Assembly: GCF_016031655.1 (NCBI RefSeq)
Contig: NZ_JACCHQ010000028.1
Span: 1-64,000 of the forward strand
From: Bradyrhizobium glycinis
GTDB taxonomy: Bacteria > Pseudomonadota > Alphaproteobacteria > Rhizobiales > Xanthobacteraceae
Direction of reading: 5' to 3'
DNA length: 64,000 nucleotides
The position numbers and the translations under genes were made by a program. The stretch's first letter is position 1, and every line of letters begins with the position of its first letter. Shown one piece after another: positions 6,406-14,384 of the stretch. The notes below the pieces were generated by a model. It was not told the origin of the DNA. It did no database searches and saw only the letters and a list, made by a program, of their open reading frames with translations.

Positions 6406-8907
6406 ATGTTCCGCGTTTTCTCCTGCCTTACGGCCGAGCACGATTGGCGGCTCGTCGTCCTCGCTGCCCTGCTCTGCTTCGTTGCCAGCATCGTCGCGGT
6501 CAGCATCTTTCACCGCGCGATCGCGACGCGCGCGAGAACCCGGTGGATCTGGATCGCCATTGCCGGCGCGGCTATCGGATACGGAATCTGGGCTACGCAT
6601 TTCGTCGCTATGCTCGCCTACGAGCCCGGGGTCACGACGGGCTACGGCATCGTGTTGACGGCGTCCTCTCTCGCGGCGGCAATGCTGCTGACCTCGGTCG
6701 GTTTCGGCGTCGCGGTCGCCACGTCCGGCCGCTGGCGCGCGGCGGCTGGCGGCGTCATCATCGGTGGCGGCATTGCCAGCATGCACTATCTCGGAATGTG
6801 GGCACTTGAAGTACCGGGCCGAATCTCGTGGTCCGTGGACCTCGTGCTCCTCTCCATCGTTCTGGGCATGTGTCTCGGCTACGCGGCGCTGGCGGCCGCG
6901 CTCGCCCGTCAGGATTATCGGAGCACGCTCGCCGCGGCCATCCTGCTGACGCTCGCCATCGTGTCGCATCACTTCACGGCCATGGGGGCCGTGCAGATCA
7001 CGCCGGATCCGGCGCTCGCGACCGGTACGCTTTCGCTGTCTCCGGCCTTGCTCGCGCTCGCCATCGCCGGCGTCGCATTGTCCGTGCTGGGGATGAGCCT
7101 GATCGGCGTGCTGGCCGATCGTCGTCTGGCGACCAGAACTGCCAGGTTCGAGGAGATCATCAGCCAGCTCTCCATTGCCCGGCAGCAGCTCGAAGGCTCG
7201 CAGAACGAGCTCAAGGAACAAAAGCTGAGGCTGGACACGGCCATCAACCACATGGTCGAGGGCCTTTGCATGTTCGACGCCGAAAAGCGGCTCGTCATCT
7301 GCAACGAGCGTTACGGCCGGTTGTACCGGCTGCCGCCGGAATTGCTGCGTGCGGGAACTCCGCACCGCGACATCATCAGACATCGCGTCACGAGCGGCAT
7401 ACTCGAAGGCGAGGCCAGCGATTTCGCCGCCGAACGGCAGATCGCCAAGCTCGATGCGCTGCCGATCCATGCCGTTTCGAGCCGCATCGACGCATTCGCC
7501 GATGGCCGGCTGATCTGCGTGACGCGGCAGCCGATGGCCGGCGGCGGCTGGGTGGCTACGCACCTGGATGTCACCGAGCAACGCCGGTCCGAAGCCAAGA
7601 TCACCTACATGGCGCAACACGACGCGCTGACCGAGCTGCCGAACCGCGTGCTGCTCAAGGCGCGCCTGGAGCCTGCACTTGCCGATACGCGTGGCGGAAA
7701 TCTCCATTTGGCGGTTCTCTTGCTCGATCTCGACCGCTTCAAGGAGGTCAACGACACGCTCGGACATCCGGCGGGCGACCTGCTGCTGCGCTCGGTCGCG
7801 GCGCGCCTGCTGGATTGCGTCAAGGAGACGACGTTTGTCGCCCGACTGGGCGGCGACGAATTCGCAATCGTCGATTATGTGACAAATCCGGCTGCGGACG
7901 CGGCCTCTCTCGCCGAGGCGGTCCATGGCGCGCTCAGCGAGCCGTTCGATCTTGGCGATCATCAGGTCATTGTAGGCACCAGCATCGGGATCGCCCTTGC
8001 GCCCCGAGATGGCGCCGATTCCGACACGATCCTCAGGAGCGCAGATCTTGCCCTCTACTCGGCCAAGAGCGGCGGACGTGGTGCATTCCGCTTCTTCGAG
8101 CCGGAGCTGGACCAGCTCCTGCATGCGCGCCGCAACCTGGAGCGGGATCTGCGCAAGGCGCTTGCGAGGAGCGAATTCGAGCTCCACTACCAGCCGTTCG
8201 TGAATTTGAAGAGCGGCGAGACCTGCGGCTTTGAGGCGTTGCTGCGTTGGCATCATCCCGAGCGGGGCCTGGTCTCGCCCGGCGAATTCATTCCCGTCGC
8301 GGAGGAAACCGGCTTGATCCTGCCGCTGGGGGACTGGGTCTTGAGAACCGCCTGTGCCGAAGCGGCGAAATGGCGTTCCGACCTGAAGATCGCGATCAAT
8401 CTGTCTCCAGCGCAATTCAGGAGCAAGGAGCTCGTGTCGACGATCGTGGGCGCCCTGGCGGCTTCGGGGATTGCGTCAGACCGGCTCGAGCTCGAGGTCA
8501 CCGAAACCGTCATCATGCACGACAGCGGGATCGTATTCGCAGCACTCAGCCAGCTGCGCGAGCTCGGGGTGCGGATTGCCCTCGACGATTTCGGCACCGG
8601 CTATTCGTCGCTCAGCTTTCTGCAGAAGTTTCCGTTCGACAAGATCAAGATCGATCGCAGCTTCGTCAGCGAGCTGTCCAGTCCGATGGAGGAGCCGCAT
8701 CGGATCGCGCGGGCCGTAGTCCAATTCGCCACGAGTCTCGGCAAGACGTCCACCGCCGAAGGCGTCGAAACCGCCGAGCAGCTGGACATCCTGCGCCAAG
8801 AGGGCTGCGTCGAGGCGCAGGGCTTCCACCTCAGCCCGCCGATTCGGGCCTCGACGATCGCACGGCTGGTGAACCGAAAGGCCGAGGCCGGCGAGTATGC
8901 CGCCTAG
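6406..8907 (+). CDS. MHYT-PAS-GGDEF-EAL cyclic-di-GMP protein
   Basis: An 833-residue inner-membrane signalling protein. Seven helices at the N-terminus carry three MHYT-type motifs (ATHFVAM near 64, SMHYLGM near 125, SHHFTAM near 187), a sensor proposed to bind copper and sense O2, NO or CO. A short coiled coil, a PAS-like segment (about 285-400), GGDEF at 482-486 and EAL at 610 follow. Both catalytic motifs are intact (GGDEF; EALLRW, NLSPAQF, EVTET, DDFGTGYSSL), but the inhibitory RxxD site reads KETT. ATG at 6406 (MFRVFSCLTAEHDW) has GAGGCGAG upstream; ATGs at 6388/6391 are alternatives. The net activity (cyclase or phosphodiesterase) cannot be read from sequence. Confidence 0.93.
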   Translation: MFRVFSCLTAEHDWRLVVLAALLCFVASIVAVSIFHRAIATRARTRWIWIAIAGAAIGYGIWATHFVAMLAYEPGVTTGYGIVLTASSLAAAMLLTSVGFGVAVATSGRWRAAAGGVIIGGGIASMHYLGMWALEVPGRISWSVDLVLLSIVLGMCLGYAALAAALARQDYRSTLAAAILLTLAIVSHHFTAMGAVQITPDPALATGTLSLSPALLALAIAGVALSVLGMSLIGVLADRRLATRTARFEEIISQLSIARQQLEGSQNELKEQKLRLDTAINHMVEGLCMFDAEKRLVICNERYGRLYRLPPELLRAGTPHRDIIRHRVTSGILEGEASDFAAERQIAKLDALPIHAVSSRIDAFADGRLICVTRQPMAGGGWVATHLDVTEQRRSEAKITYMAQHDALTELPNRVLLKARLEPALADTRGGNLHLAVLLLDLDRFKEVNDTLGHPAGDLLLRSVAARLLDCVKETTFVARLGGDEFAIVDYVTNPAADAASLAEAVHGALSEPFDLGDHQVIVGTSIGIALAPRDGADSDTILRSADLALYSAKSGGRGAFRFFEPELDQLLHARRNLERDLRKALARSEFELHYQPFVNLKSGETCGFEALLRWHHPERGLVSPGEFIPVAEETGLILPLGDWVLRTACAEAAKWRSDLKIAINLSPAQFRSKELVSTIVGALAASGIASDRLELEVTETVIMHDSGIVFAALSQLRELGVRIALDDFGTGYSSLSFLQKFPFDKIKIDRSFVSELSSPMEEPHRIARAVVQFATSLGKTSTAEGVETAEQLDILRQEGCVEAQGFHLSPPIRASTIARLVNRKAEAGEYAA

Positions 8908-9029
8908 AGCATGATCCGGACCCGAAGGGCCGCGTCAGCGCAAAGTGTGAAGCGGTTTTCCGAGAAGATCATGCTCAAACAAGGACCTAAAAGCGCGATA
9001 ACGATTCGTCCGAATCTCATCGCGCTTTA
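8907..9029. repeat. GAGCATGATC palindromic repeat (long copy)
   Basis: Outer arms GAGCATGATC (8907) and GATCATGCTC (ending 8976) enclose GTGTGAAGCGGTTTTCC; a second inverted pair AAAGCGCGAT / ATCGCGCTTT follows. A shorter copy lies at 9748-9796. It occupies the space between two convergent genes. Confidence 0.85.
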
Positions 9030-9044
9030 GCTCGGGCGCGAGGA

Positions 9045-9722
9045 TCACTGCAGCGGCGGATCGCCGCTGGTGCGCTTCTTGGCGAGGTCCATCTCGGTGA
9101 CGGCGATCAGGATCTCGGCGCGGGTCTTCAGGTCGGGCGCCTCCAGCATCGCCTGCTTTTCCGCGGGGCCATAGGGCGACATCATCGCGAGCGCGTTGAC
9201 GAGCGCCTCGTTGGGCGCGCTCTCGACGCCTTCCCAGTCGACCTTGAGATTGTTGGCCTTCAGGAAGTCCGCCAGCACGGCCAGCAGCGCCTCGCGGTCG
9301 ACCTCCTCCTCGCCCCGGCGCGCGGTGAAGTCGTCGACGAAAGCGAAGAAGTCCACCTTGCACTGCCGATAGGGGGTGAGCACCTCGAGCTCCTCGACCA
9401 CCTTGAAGCGAGCAACGCCGGTGAGCTCGAGGATATAGCGGCCGTCGCCGGACTCGGCGAGCTGGGTGATGCGGCCGACGCAGCCGACGCGGAACAGCGC
9501 CGGCTTATCGGAATCCTTCCGTGAATGCGCAACGTCGGGCTGGATCATGCCGATCAGGCGATGCCCGTCACGGAAGGAATCGTCGACCATCGCGAGGTAG
9601 CGCGGCTCGAAGATGTTGAGCGGCATCTGGCCGCGGGGCAGCAGCAGCGCGCCCGGCAGCGGAAAGACCGGGATGATCTCCGGGAGGTCGGCGGGCCCGC
9701 GATATTCGATGTTGATCGGCAT
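9045..9722 (-). CDS. Lon N-terminal (LON substrate-binding) domain protein
   Basis: A 225-residue stand-alone LON domain protein: IIPVFPLPGALLLPRGQMPLNIFEPRYLAMVDD at the N-terminus and GCVGRITQLAESGDGRY in the middle are the family signature. It lacks the AAA+ ATPase and protease domains of Lon, so it cannot degrade proteins itself; stand-alone versions are widely conserved in alphaproteobacteria and their role is unresolved. It lies 84 bases downstream of the YbbN-like thioredoxin on the same strand, a pairing of two proteostasis-type proteins. Confidence 0.9.
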   Translation of the reverse strand: MPINIEYRGPADLPEIIPVFPLPGALLLPRGQMPLNIFEPRYLAMVDDSFRDGHRLIGMIQPDVAHSRKDSDKPALFRVGCVGRITQLAESGDGRYILELTGVARFKVVEELEVLTPYRQCKVDFFAFVDDFTARRGEEEVDREALLAVLADFLKANNLKVDWEGVESAPNEALVNALAMMSPYGPAEKQAMLEAPDLKTRAEILIAVTEMDLAKKRTSGDPPLQ

Positions 9723-9747
9723 CTGCCCGGTCCCACTGGCGTTGCTA

Positions 9748-9796
9748 GCGCATGATCCGGAAAAGTGTGCAGCGGTTTTTCGAACAGATCATGCTC
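9748..9796. repeat. GAGCATGATC palindromic repeat (short copy)
   Basis: GCGCATGATCCGGAAAAGTG... ending AGATCATGCTC, with the same core GTGTGnAGCGGTTTT as the copy at 8907. It lies between the YbbN-like gene and the LON-domain gene. Confidence 0.8.
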
Positions 9797-9806
9797 AAAA
9801 GAGGCG

Positions 9807-10730
9807 TTACGAAAACAGGATCGTCGACAAACGTTTGCGGCCTTCAACGGTTGCATCATCCGTGCCGCCCCAGGCCTCGAAGAACTGCACCAGCTGTTTG
9901 CGGGCGCCGTCGTCGTTCCATTTGCGGTCGCGCTTGATGATCTCGAGCAGCTGCTCGGTCGCCGCCACGCGCTTGCCTTGGGCGTTGAGCGCGGTGGCGA
10001 GATCGAATCGGGCCTGATGATCGAGCGGGTTTGCGGCGACTTTCTGTTCCAGCTCGGCGACCGGTCCGAGCGATTTCGCCTGCTCGGCGAGATCGATCGC
10101 GGTCTGCACCGCCTTCACGGCCGGATCGTTGCGCTTGGATTCCGGCACCATGGCCAGCGTCTGCTTGGCTTGCTCCATCGCGCCGGAGACGGCGTAGCAC
10201 TTCGCAAGGCCCGCAAGCGCCGCGATGTTGGTCGAATCATGCTGCAGCGCCTCGGCATAGATCTGCGCCGCCGCCGCCGCGTCGCCCTCGGCGAGCACCG
10301 CCTCGGCCTCCTGCACGATCTCGGCGACGTTGACCTCGCCCGGCGCGGTGACGCCCTTGGTCAGGCGCTCGATGAAGGCGTTGACCTGGCTCTCCGGCAC
10401 CGCGCCCATGAAGCCGTCGGCCGGCTGGCCGTTGACGAAGGCGATCACGGCCGGGATCGACTGGATGCCCATCTGGCCCGGAATCGCCGGATGGTGGTCG
10501 ATGTTCATCTTGACCAGCTTGACCTTGCCCTTGGCCGCCTTCACCGCCTTTTCCAGGACCGGGGTGAGCTGCTTGCAGGGGCCGCACCATTCCGCCCAGA
10601 AATCGATCAGCACGGGCTGGCGCTTCGATTCCTCGATGACGTCCTTCACGAAGGTCTGGGTGGTGGTGTCCTTGATCAGGTCGGCCGCAGCCGGGCCCGC
10701 CGCTCCGTTACCCTGGTCGATGATCGTCAC
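9807..10730 (-). CDS. Thioredoxin-TPR co-chaperone (YbbN/CnoX-like)
   Basis: A 307-residue protein. Residues about 22-125 are a thioredoxin fold with an intact WCGPC active site (Cys49, Cys52) and the cis-proline region IQSIPAVIAF. The rest is helical with TPR-like repeats (AEALQHDSTNIAALAGLAKC, DHQARFDLATALNAQGK). E. coli YbbN/CnoX has the same layout and holds oxidation-damaged substrates for GroEL and DnaK. It differs from E. coli YbbN, where the motif is SQHC, in keeping both cysteines, so it may also act as a reductase. Start ATG at 10730. Confidence 0.92.
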   Translation of the reverse strand: MTIIDQGNGAAGPAAADLIKDTTTQTFVKDVIEESKRQPVLIDFWAEWCGPCKQLTPVLEKAVKAAKGKVKLVKMNIDHHPAIPGQMGIQSIPAVIAFVNGQPADGFMGAVPESQVNAFIERLTKGVTAPGEVNVAEIVQEAEAVLAEGDAAAAAQIYAEALQHDSTNIAALAGLAKCYAVSGAMEQAKQTLAMVPESKRNDPAVKAVQTAIDLAEQAKSLGPVAELEQKVAANPLDHQARFDLATALNAQGKRVAATEQLLEIIKRDRKWNDDGARKQLVQFFEAWGGTDDATVEGRKRLSTILFS

Positions 10731-11001
10731 GGGATTCCCTCGTCATGTCTGGAATGGCGGCTCTTTAGCACGCCGCCGCATCATATGCTTGTGGTCGGCT
10801 CCTAAATTGGGCCGAATGGGCCGAATTTCAATCCACGCGCCCCGATTCGCCGGTTCCGGGACGTTTCCGGTCGATTTGGCCAGCTTCGGGCTCCATATGG
10901 GACCCGAATTGCGAATTGATGCCGCCCGTAGCTGTTGCATTCCCCTCCCGCTTTTGGCATACGACAGCCGTTGCCGGCGCGTCACGCGACCGACACAGGA
11001 T

Positions 11002-11076
<75 letters not shown>

Positions 11077-11149
11077 AATTTTCTCCAAAGCATCCAGCCA
11101 AACCGGAACGGGCCGCGGTTTTCCGCGCTGGCGGCTGTTCGGGTCTCAA

Positions 11150-12136
11150 ATGACAATTCTGGTCACAGGCAGCGCCGGCCACCTCGGCGAGGGCATCCTG
11201 CGGACGCTCCGCGGGCGCGGGTCGGTTGCCCGCGGGCTTGATCTCAAGCCTTCCCCCTTCACCGATGCCGTCGGCTCCATCGTCGATCCCGGCTTCGTGC
11301 GGCGCCAGATGGATGGCGTCACCGCCGTGATCCACACCGCGACGCTGCACAAGCCGCATGTGGCGACCCATTCCAAGCAGGATTTTGTCGACACCAACGT
11401 CACCGGCACGCTGAACCTGCTCGAGGCAGCCGCGGCGGCCGGCGTGAAGAGCTTCGTCTTCACCAGCACCACCAGCGCGTTCGGCTCGCAGCTGCGGCCC
11501 GAGGCGGGACAGGCGGCGGTGTGGGTCACCGAGGAGCTGCCGTCGGTGCCGAAGAACATCTACGGCACGACCAAGCTGATGGCCGAGAATCTCTGCGAGC
11601 TGTTCTTTCGCGAGCGCGCCCTGCCCCTCGTGGTCCTGCGGACCTCGCGCTTCTTTCCGGAGGACGACGATGATCCGGCGATGCGGTCGGCCTACGCGCT
11701 GGAGAACGCGCAGGCCAACGAGCTGCTCTATCGCCGGCTGGATATCGCGGACGCGGTGAGCGCGCATCTGCTCGCCGTCGAGCGCGCGCCCGGCATCGGC
11801 TTCGCCCGCTACATCGTTTCGGCGACGAGCCCGTTCGAGCAAGGCCATCTCGGGGCGCTGGCGCGCGATGCCGCGGGCATCGTGCGCGAGCTCTATCCGG
11901 AGTGCGTGAAGCTCTATGCGGCGCGCGGCTGGCGGCTCTTTCCCGCAATTGATCGGGTCTATGTCAACGAGCGCGCGCGGCGAGAGCTCGGCTGGCGACC
12001 CGAATTCGACTTCGCGCATGTGCTGCGCAGCCTGCGCGATAACCGCGACTTCCGCAGCACGCTGGCGCGCGAGGTCGGGTCGAAAGGCTATCACGACACG
12101 CTGTTTGACGACGGACCCTACCCCGTCGCCCCGTAA
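11150..12136 (+). CDS. NAD-dependent epimerase/dehydratase (extended SDR)
   Basis: A 328-residue extended short-chain dehydrogenase. The N-terminal cofactor motif is TGSAGHLGEG (TGxxGxxG), and YGTTK supplies the catalytic Tyr and Lys; VFTSTTSAFG gives the Ser/Thr. The family acts on nucleotide sugars or related substrates, but the C-terminal substrate domain does not identify which. It starts 70 bases after tRNA-Gly and its own ATG (MTILVTGSAG) is unambiguous. Confidence 0.88.
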   Translation: MTILVTGSAGHLGEGILRTLRGRGSVARGLDLKPSPFTDAVGSIVDPGFVRRQMDGVTAVIHTATLHKPHVATHSKQDFVDTNVTGTLNLLEAAAAAGVKSFVFTSTTSAFGSQLRPEAGQAAVWVTEELPSVPKNIYGTTKLMAENLCELFFRERALPLVVLRTSRFFPEDDDDPAMRSAYALENAQANELLYRRLDIADAVSAHLLAVERAPGIGFARYIVSATSPFEQGHLGALARDAAGIVRELYPECVKLYAARGWRLFPAIDRVYVNERARRELGWRPEFDFAHVLRSLRDNRDFRSTLAREVGSKGYHDTLFDDGPYPVAP

Positions 12137-12169
12137 GCGCCGCGATTGCTATTTTACTCGACACTTCAG

Positions 12170-12564
12170 ATGACTGTCCGGCGTCACCGCGAGCGGATCG
12201 ACGTGCGCGGTTCTACTGTGCATGGGGTTGTTTTCGCACTTTTGTATGTGCAGCCCTCGGGTCGCCTGACAACGACGCGCCCGCGCCGAAGGGCCCCGAG
12301 GACAAGGATCCGGACCTGTCGAAGAAAGGCGCGCAGGTTGCCGCCGGCCGCCGCTGCGCCTCATGCCACACGGACAGCTATACCGGCACCAAGGCGGTGG
12401 CGCGGCTCGCCGGCCAGCGCGAGGAATATCTCGTCAAGGCACTGCACGATTACAAGGCCGGCCAGCGCGTCGGCGGCGGCGTCGCCGCGATGGCCGACGT
12501 CGCCTATCACATGAGCGATGAGGAAATCACCGCGGTCTCGCACTATCTCGCGCATTTGAAATAG
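12170..12564 (+). pseudogene. Class I cytochrome c with a frameshift in the leader
   Basis: From 12262 to the TAG at 12562-12564 one frame encodes a complete c-type domain: SPDNDAPAPKGPED..., CASCH heme site (12355-12369), then a helical C-terminus ending VSHYLAHLK with methionines available as sixth ligand. That frame has no ATG, GTG or TTG upstream. The only plausible start, ATG at 12170 (MTVRRHRERIDV...VVFALLYV), encodes a basic then hydrophobic, export-signal-like leader but in a different frame; joining them needs a one-base correction near 12245-12260. It is either a real frameshift that inactivates the gene or a sequencing error. The heme domain itself shows no decay. Confidence 0.7.
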
Positions 12565-12586
12565 CGCGGAGCCGCTTCGGCAAACT

Positions 12587-12632
12587 GTCGTCCTGGGGCG
12601 CGCGCTTGGGGCGCGCTTGTCCGGGACGACAG
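12587..12632. repeat. Palindromic intergenic repeat
   Basis: TGTCGTCCTGGGGCGCGCG... paired with GCGCGCTTGTCCGGGACGACA. It sits between the convergent cytochrome c and panE genes and is a plausible bidirectional terminator. Confidence 0.75.
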
Positions 12633-12650
12633 CGGTGTGTTGCGCGCACC

Positions 12651-13574
12651 CTACCCCGCCCGCTGTTGCTCATACGCCTTCAGATGCGTATATGCGATGC
12701 GCAGCTTCGGCACCGGCACCTTGGCGGCGTCGGCGCGGGCGATGAGGTCGCCGATGACGTGATCGGCTTCGACAGGCAGGCCCGCCTTGATGTCGCGGAA
12801 CATCGATGCCGTCAACGGCGAGCCTTCGGTGGTGAGATTGCCTTTGACGCGATCGAAGAACGGGCCGCCCGGCGGATAGCCTGACGCTGCGGCAACCGCG
12901 CTGGTCTCATCCAGCATGCCGAGCAGGAAATCCCGGCCGCCGGGCGCGGCAAGGATGTTGCCGACGGACGTCCGCATCAGGCTGGTGCTTGCCGCGAGCG
13001 AGGACAGGAACACCCACTTCTCCCACATGTCCTGCATGATGTTCTGGCTGGCGCTGGCGCCATTGATGCCGCTCTTGAAGGCCTCGTCGATCGCCTTCAC
13101 CCGGTCCGACATCGTGCCGTCGCGCTCGCCGTAGCTGAGCGACTGCATCGGCTGGAGCTGCACCACCTCGCGCTTCTCGTTCAAGGTCGCGGCGATGGCG
13201 CAGAGGCCGCCGAGCACGCGCTCCTTGCCGAACCTCATATCCAGCGTGTCGAGATGCTTCATGCCGTTGAGCATCGGGATGATCGCGGTGTTGGGCCCGA
13301 CCGCCGGGGCGAACGACTTGATGGCGTCGTCGAGGTCGAACGCCTTGCAGCTGAGCAGCACGACGTCGAACTTGTCCTTGAGCGCGTCGGCCTGAACCGT
13401 CGGCGGGTTCTTCAAGGTCACATCGCCGTTCGGGCTCTTGATGACGAGGCCGGCGCTCGCGAGCTCGCCGGCGCGGCGCGGCCGGACCAGGAAGGTCACG
13501 TCGCGGCCGGCCTGCAACAGCCTGCCACCGAAATAGCCGCCGATGGCGCCGGCGCCGACCACGAGGATACGCAT
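12651..13574 (-). CDS. panE: 2-dehydropantoate 2-reductase (ketopantoate reductase)
   Basis: A 307-residue ApbA/PanE-family reductase that converts 2-dehydropantoate to pantoate with NADPH, feeding pantothenate and CoA synthesis. It begins MRILVVGAGAIGGYFGGRL, a GxGxxG dinucleotide site, followed by KSPNGDV and the NGM segment PMLNGMKHLD of the active-site region. The C-terminal helical domain (GSPLTASMFRDIKAGLPVEADHVIGD) is full length. Genomes of this group often contain several paralogues, so an alternative 2-ketoacid substrate is possible. Confidence 0.87.
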   Translation of the reverse strand: MRILVVGAGAIGGYFGGRLLQAGRDVTFLVRPRRAGELASAGLVIKSPNGDVTLKNPPTVQADALKDKFDVVLLSCKAFDLDDAIKSFAPAVGPNTAIIPMLNGMKHLDTLDMRFGKERVLGGLCAIAATLNEKREVVQLQPMQSLSYGERDGTMSDRVKAIDEAFKSGINGASASQNIMQDMWEKWVFLSSLAASTSLMRTSVGNILAAPGGRDFLLGMLDETSAVAAASGYPPGGPFFDRVKGNLTTEGSPLTASMFRDIKAGLPVEADHVIGDLIARADAAKVPVPKLRIAYTHLKAYEQQRAG

Positions 13575-13599
13575 GGGAGAACTCCGCTTTTATTATTGG

Positions 13600-13668
13600 C
13601 GAATGGCGAATAGGGAGTAGCGAATAGTGGGTGCGATTTCCACTCGCTATTCGCTACGCGCCATTCGC
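13600..13668. repeat. Palindromic repeat of the GCGAATGGCGAATAG type
   Basis: GGCGAATGGCGAATAGGGAGTAGCG... and its inverted partner CGCTATTCGCTACGCGCCATTCGC enclose TGGGTGCGATTTCCAC. It has a different sequence from the main repeat family and lies between panE and the isomerase gene. Confidence 0.75.
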
Positions 13669-13673
13669 GCGCT

Positions 13674-14288
13674 TCACTTTCCCGACACCATCTCCTCGAC
13701 CTCGCGCAGCTGCTCCTTGCCGAAGAACATTTCGTTGCCGACGAAGAAAGTCGGCGAACCGAACGCGCCGCGGGCGACCGCCTCCTCGGTGTTCTTGATC
13801 AGTCTGGCCTTGACCTCGGGTTCCTGGCTGCGGGCAAACAACTTTTGCGCATCGAGGCCGGACGAGGCCAGCGCCTTCGCCGCAATCTCGGGATCGTCCA
13901 TCTTCTTCGGCTCGCGCCACATGTGGTGGAAGGCGGCCTCGACATATCTCTCAAACGCGCCCTCGAGCTGCGCCGCGATCGCCGCACGCATCAGGTTCAG
14001 CGTGTTGACGGGAAAGTGCGGATTCCAGACATAGGGCTGGACATGGAAGCGCTTGATGAAACGCTCGGTCTCGATCTGCTGGAACTCCCGCTTGTTCTTG
14101 ATGCCGGCGAGCGTCTCGGCCGGTGACTTGTTGTTCGTCGATTTGAAGATGCCGCCGAGCAGGATCGGCACATATTCGAACTTGACGCCGATCCGCTGTT
14201 CGATGGCCGGTATCGCCAGATGGCTGAGATAGGCGTTGGGGCTACCGAAATCGAACAGGAATTGCGGGGCGGTGCGGGTCAAAATCAT
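13674..14288 (-). CDS. DsbA-family oxidoreductase / 2-hydroxychromene-2-carboxylate isomerase
   Basis: A 204-residue kappa-GST/DsbA-fold protein: FLFDFGSPNAYLSHLAIPAI at the N-terminus and GAFGSPTFFVGNEMFFGKEQL at the C-terminus are the family signature. A serine replaces the first active-site cysteine (FGSPNAY), as in HCCA isomerases, so this is a glutathione-dependent isomerase or transferase rather than a disulfide oxidase. ATG at 14288 (MILTRTAPQF) directly follows AGGGAGA; an in-frame ATG at 14354 would add 22 basic residues not expected in the family. The substrate is unknown. Confidence 0.82.
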   Translation of the reverse strand: MILTRTAPQFLFDFGSPNAYLSHLAIPAIEQRIGVKFEYVPILLGGIFKSTNNKSPAETLAGIKNKREFQQIETERFIKRFHVQPYVWNPHFPVNTLNLMRAAIAAQLEGAFERYVEAAFHHMWREPKKMDDPEIAAKALASSGLDAQKLFARSQEPEVKARLIKNTEEAVARGAFGSPTFFVGNEMFFGKEQLREVEEMVSGK

Positions 14289-14384
14289 TCTCCCTGGCCT
14301 GGCTCTCTGAGTTGCCTTTTCCTCATTGTGACGCAGGGCGCGCCACAGGTCCATCGTTTAATGACGGTCATAATACTTTGACGG

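Noticed and set aside
6346..8415. 689-codon minus-strand frame opposite the GGDEF-EAL gene
   Set aside because: Composition-driven shadow rich in Arg, Asp and Gly with no domain; the plus strand has full catalytic motifs.
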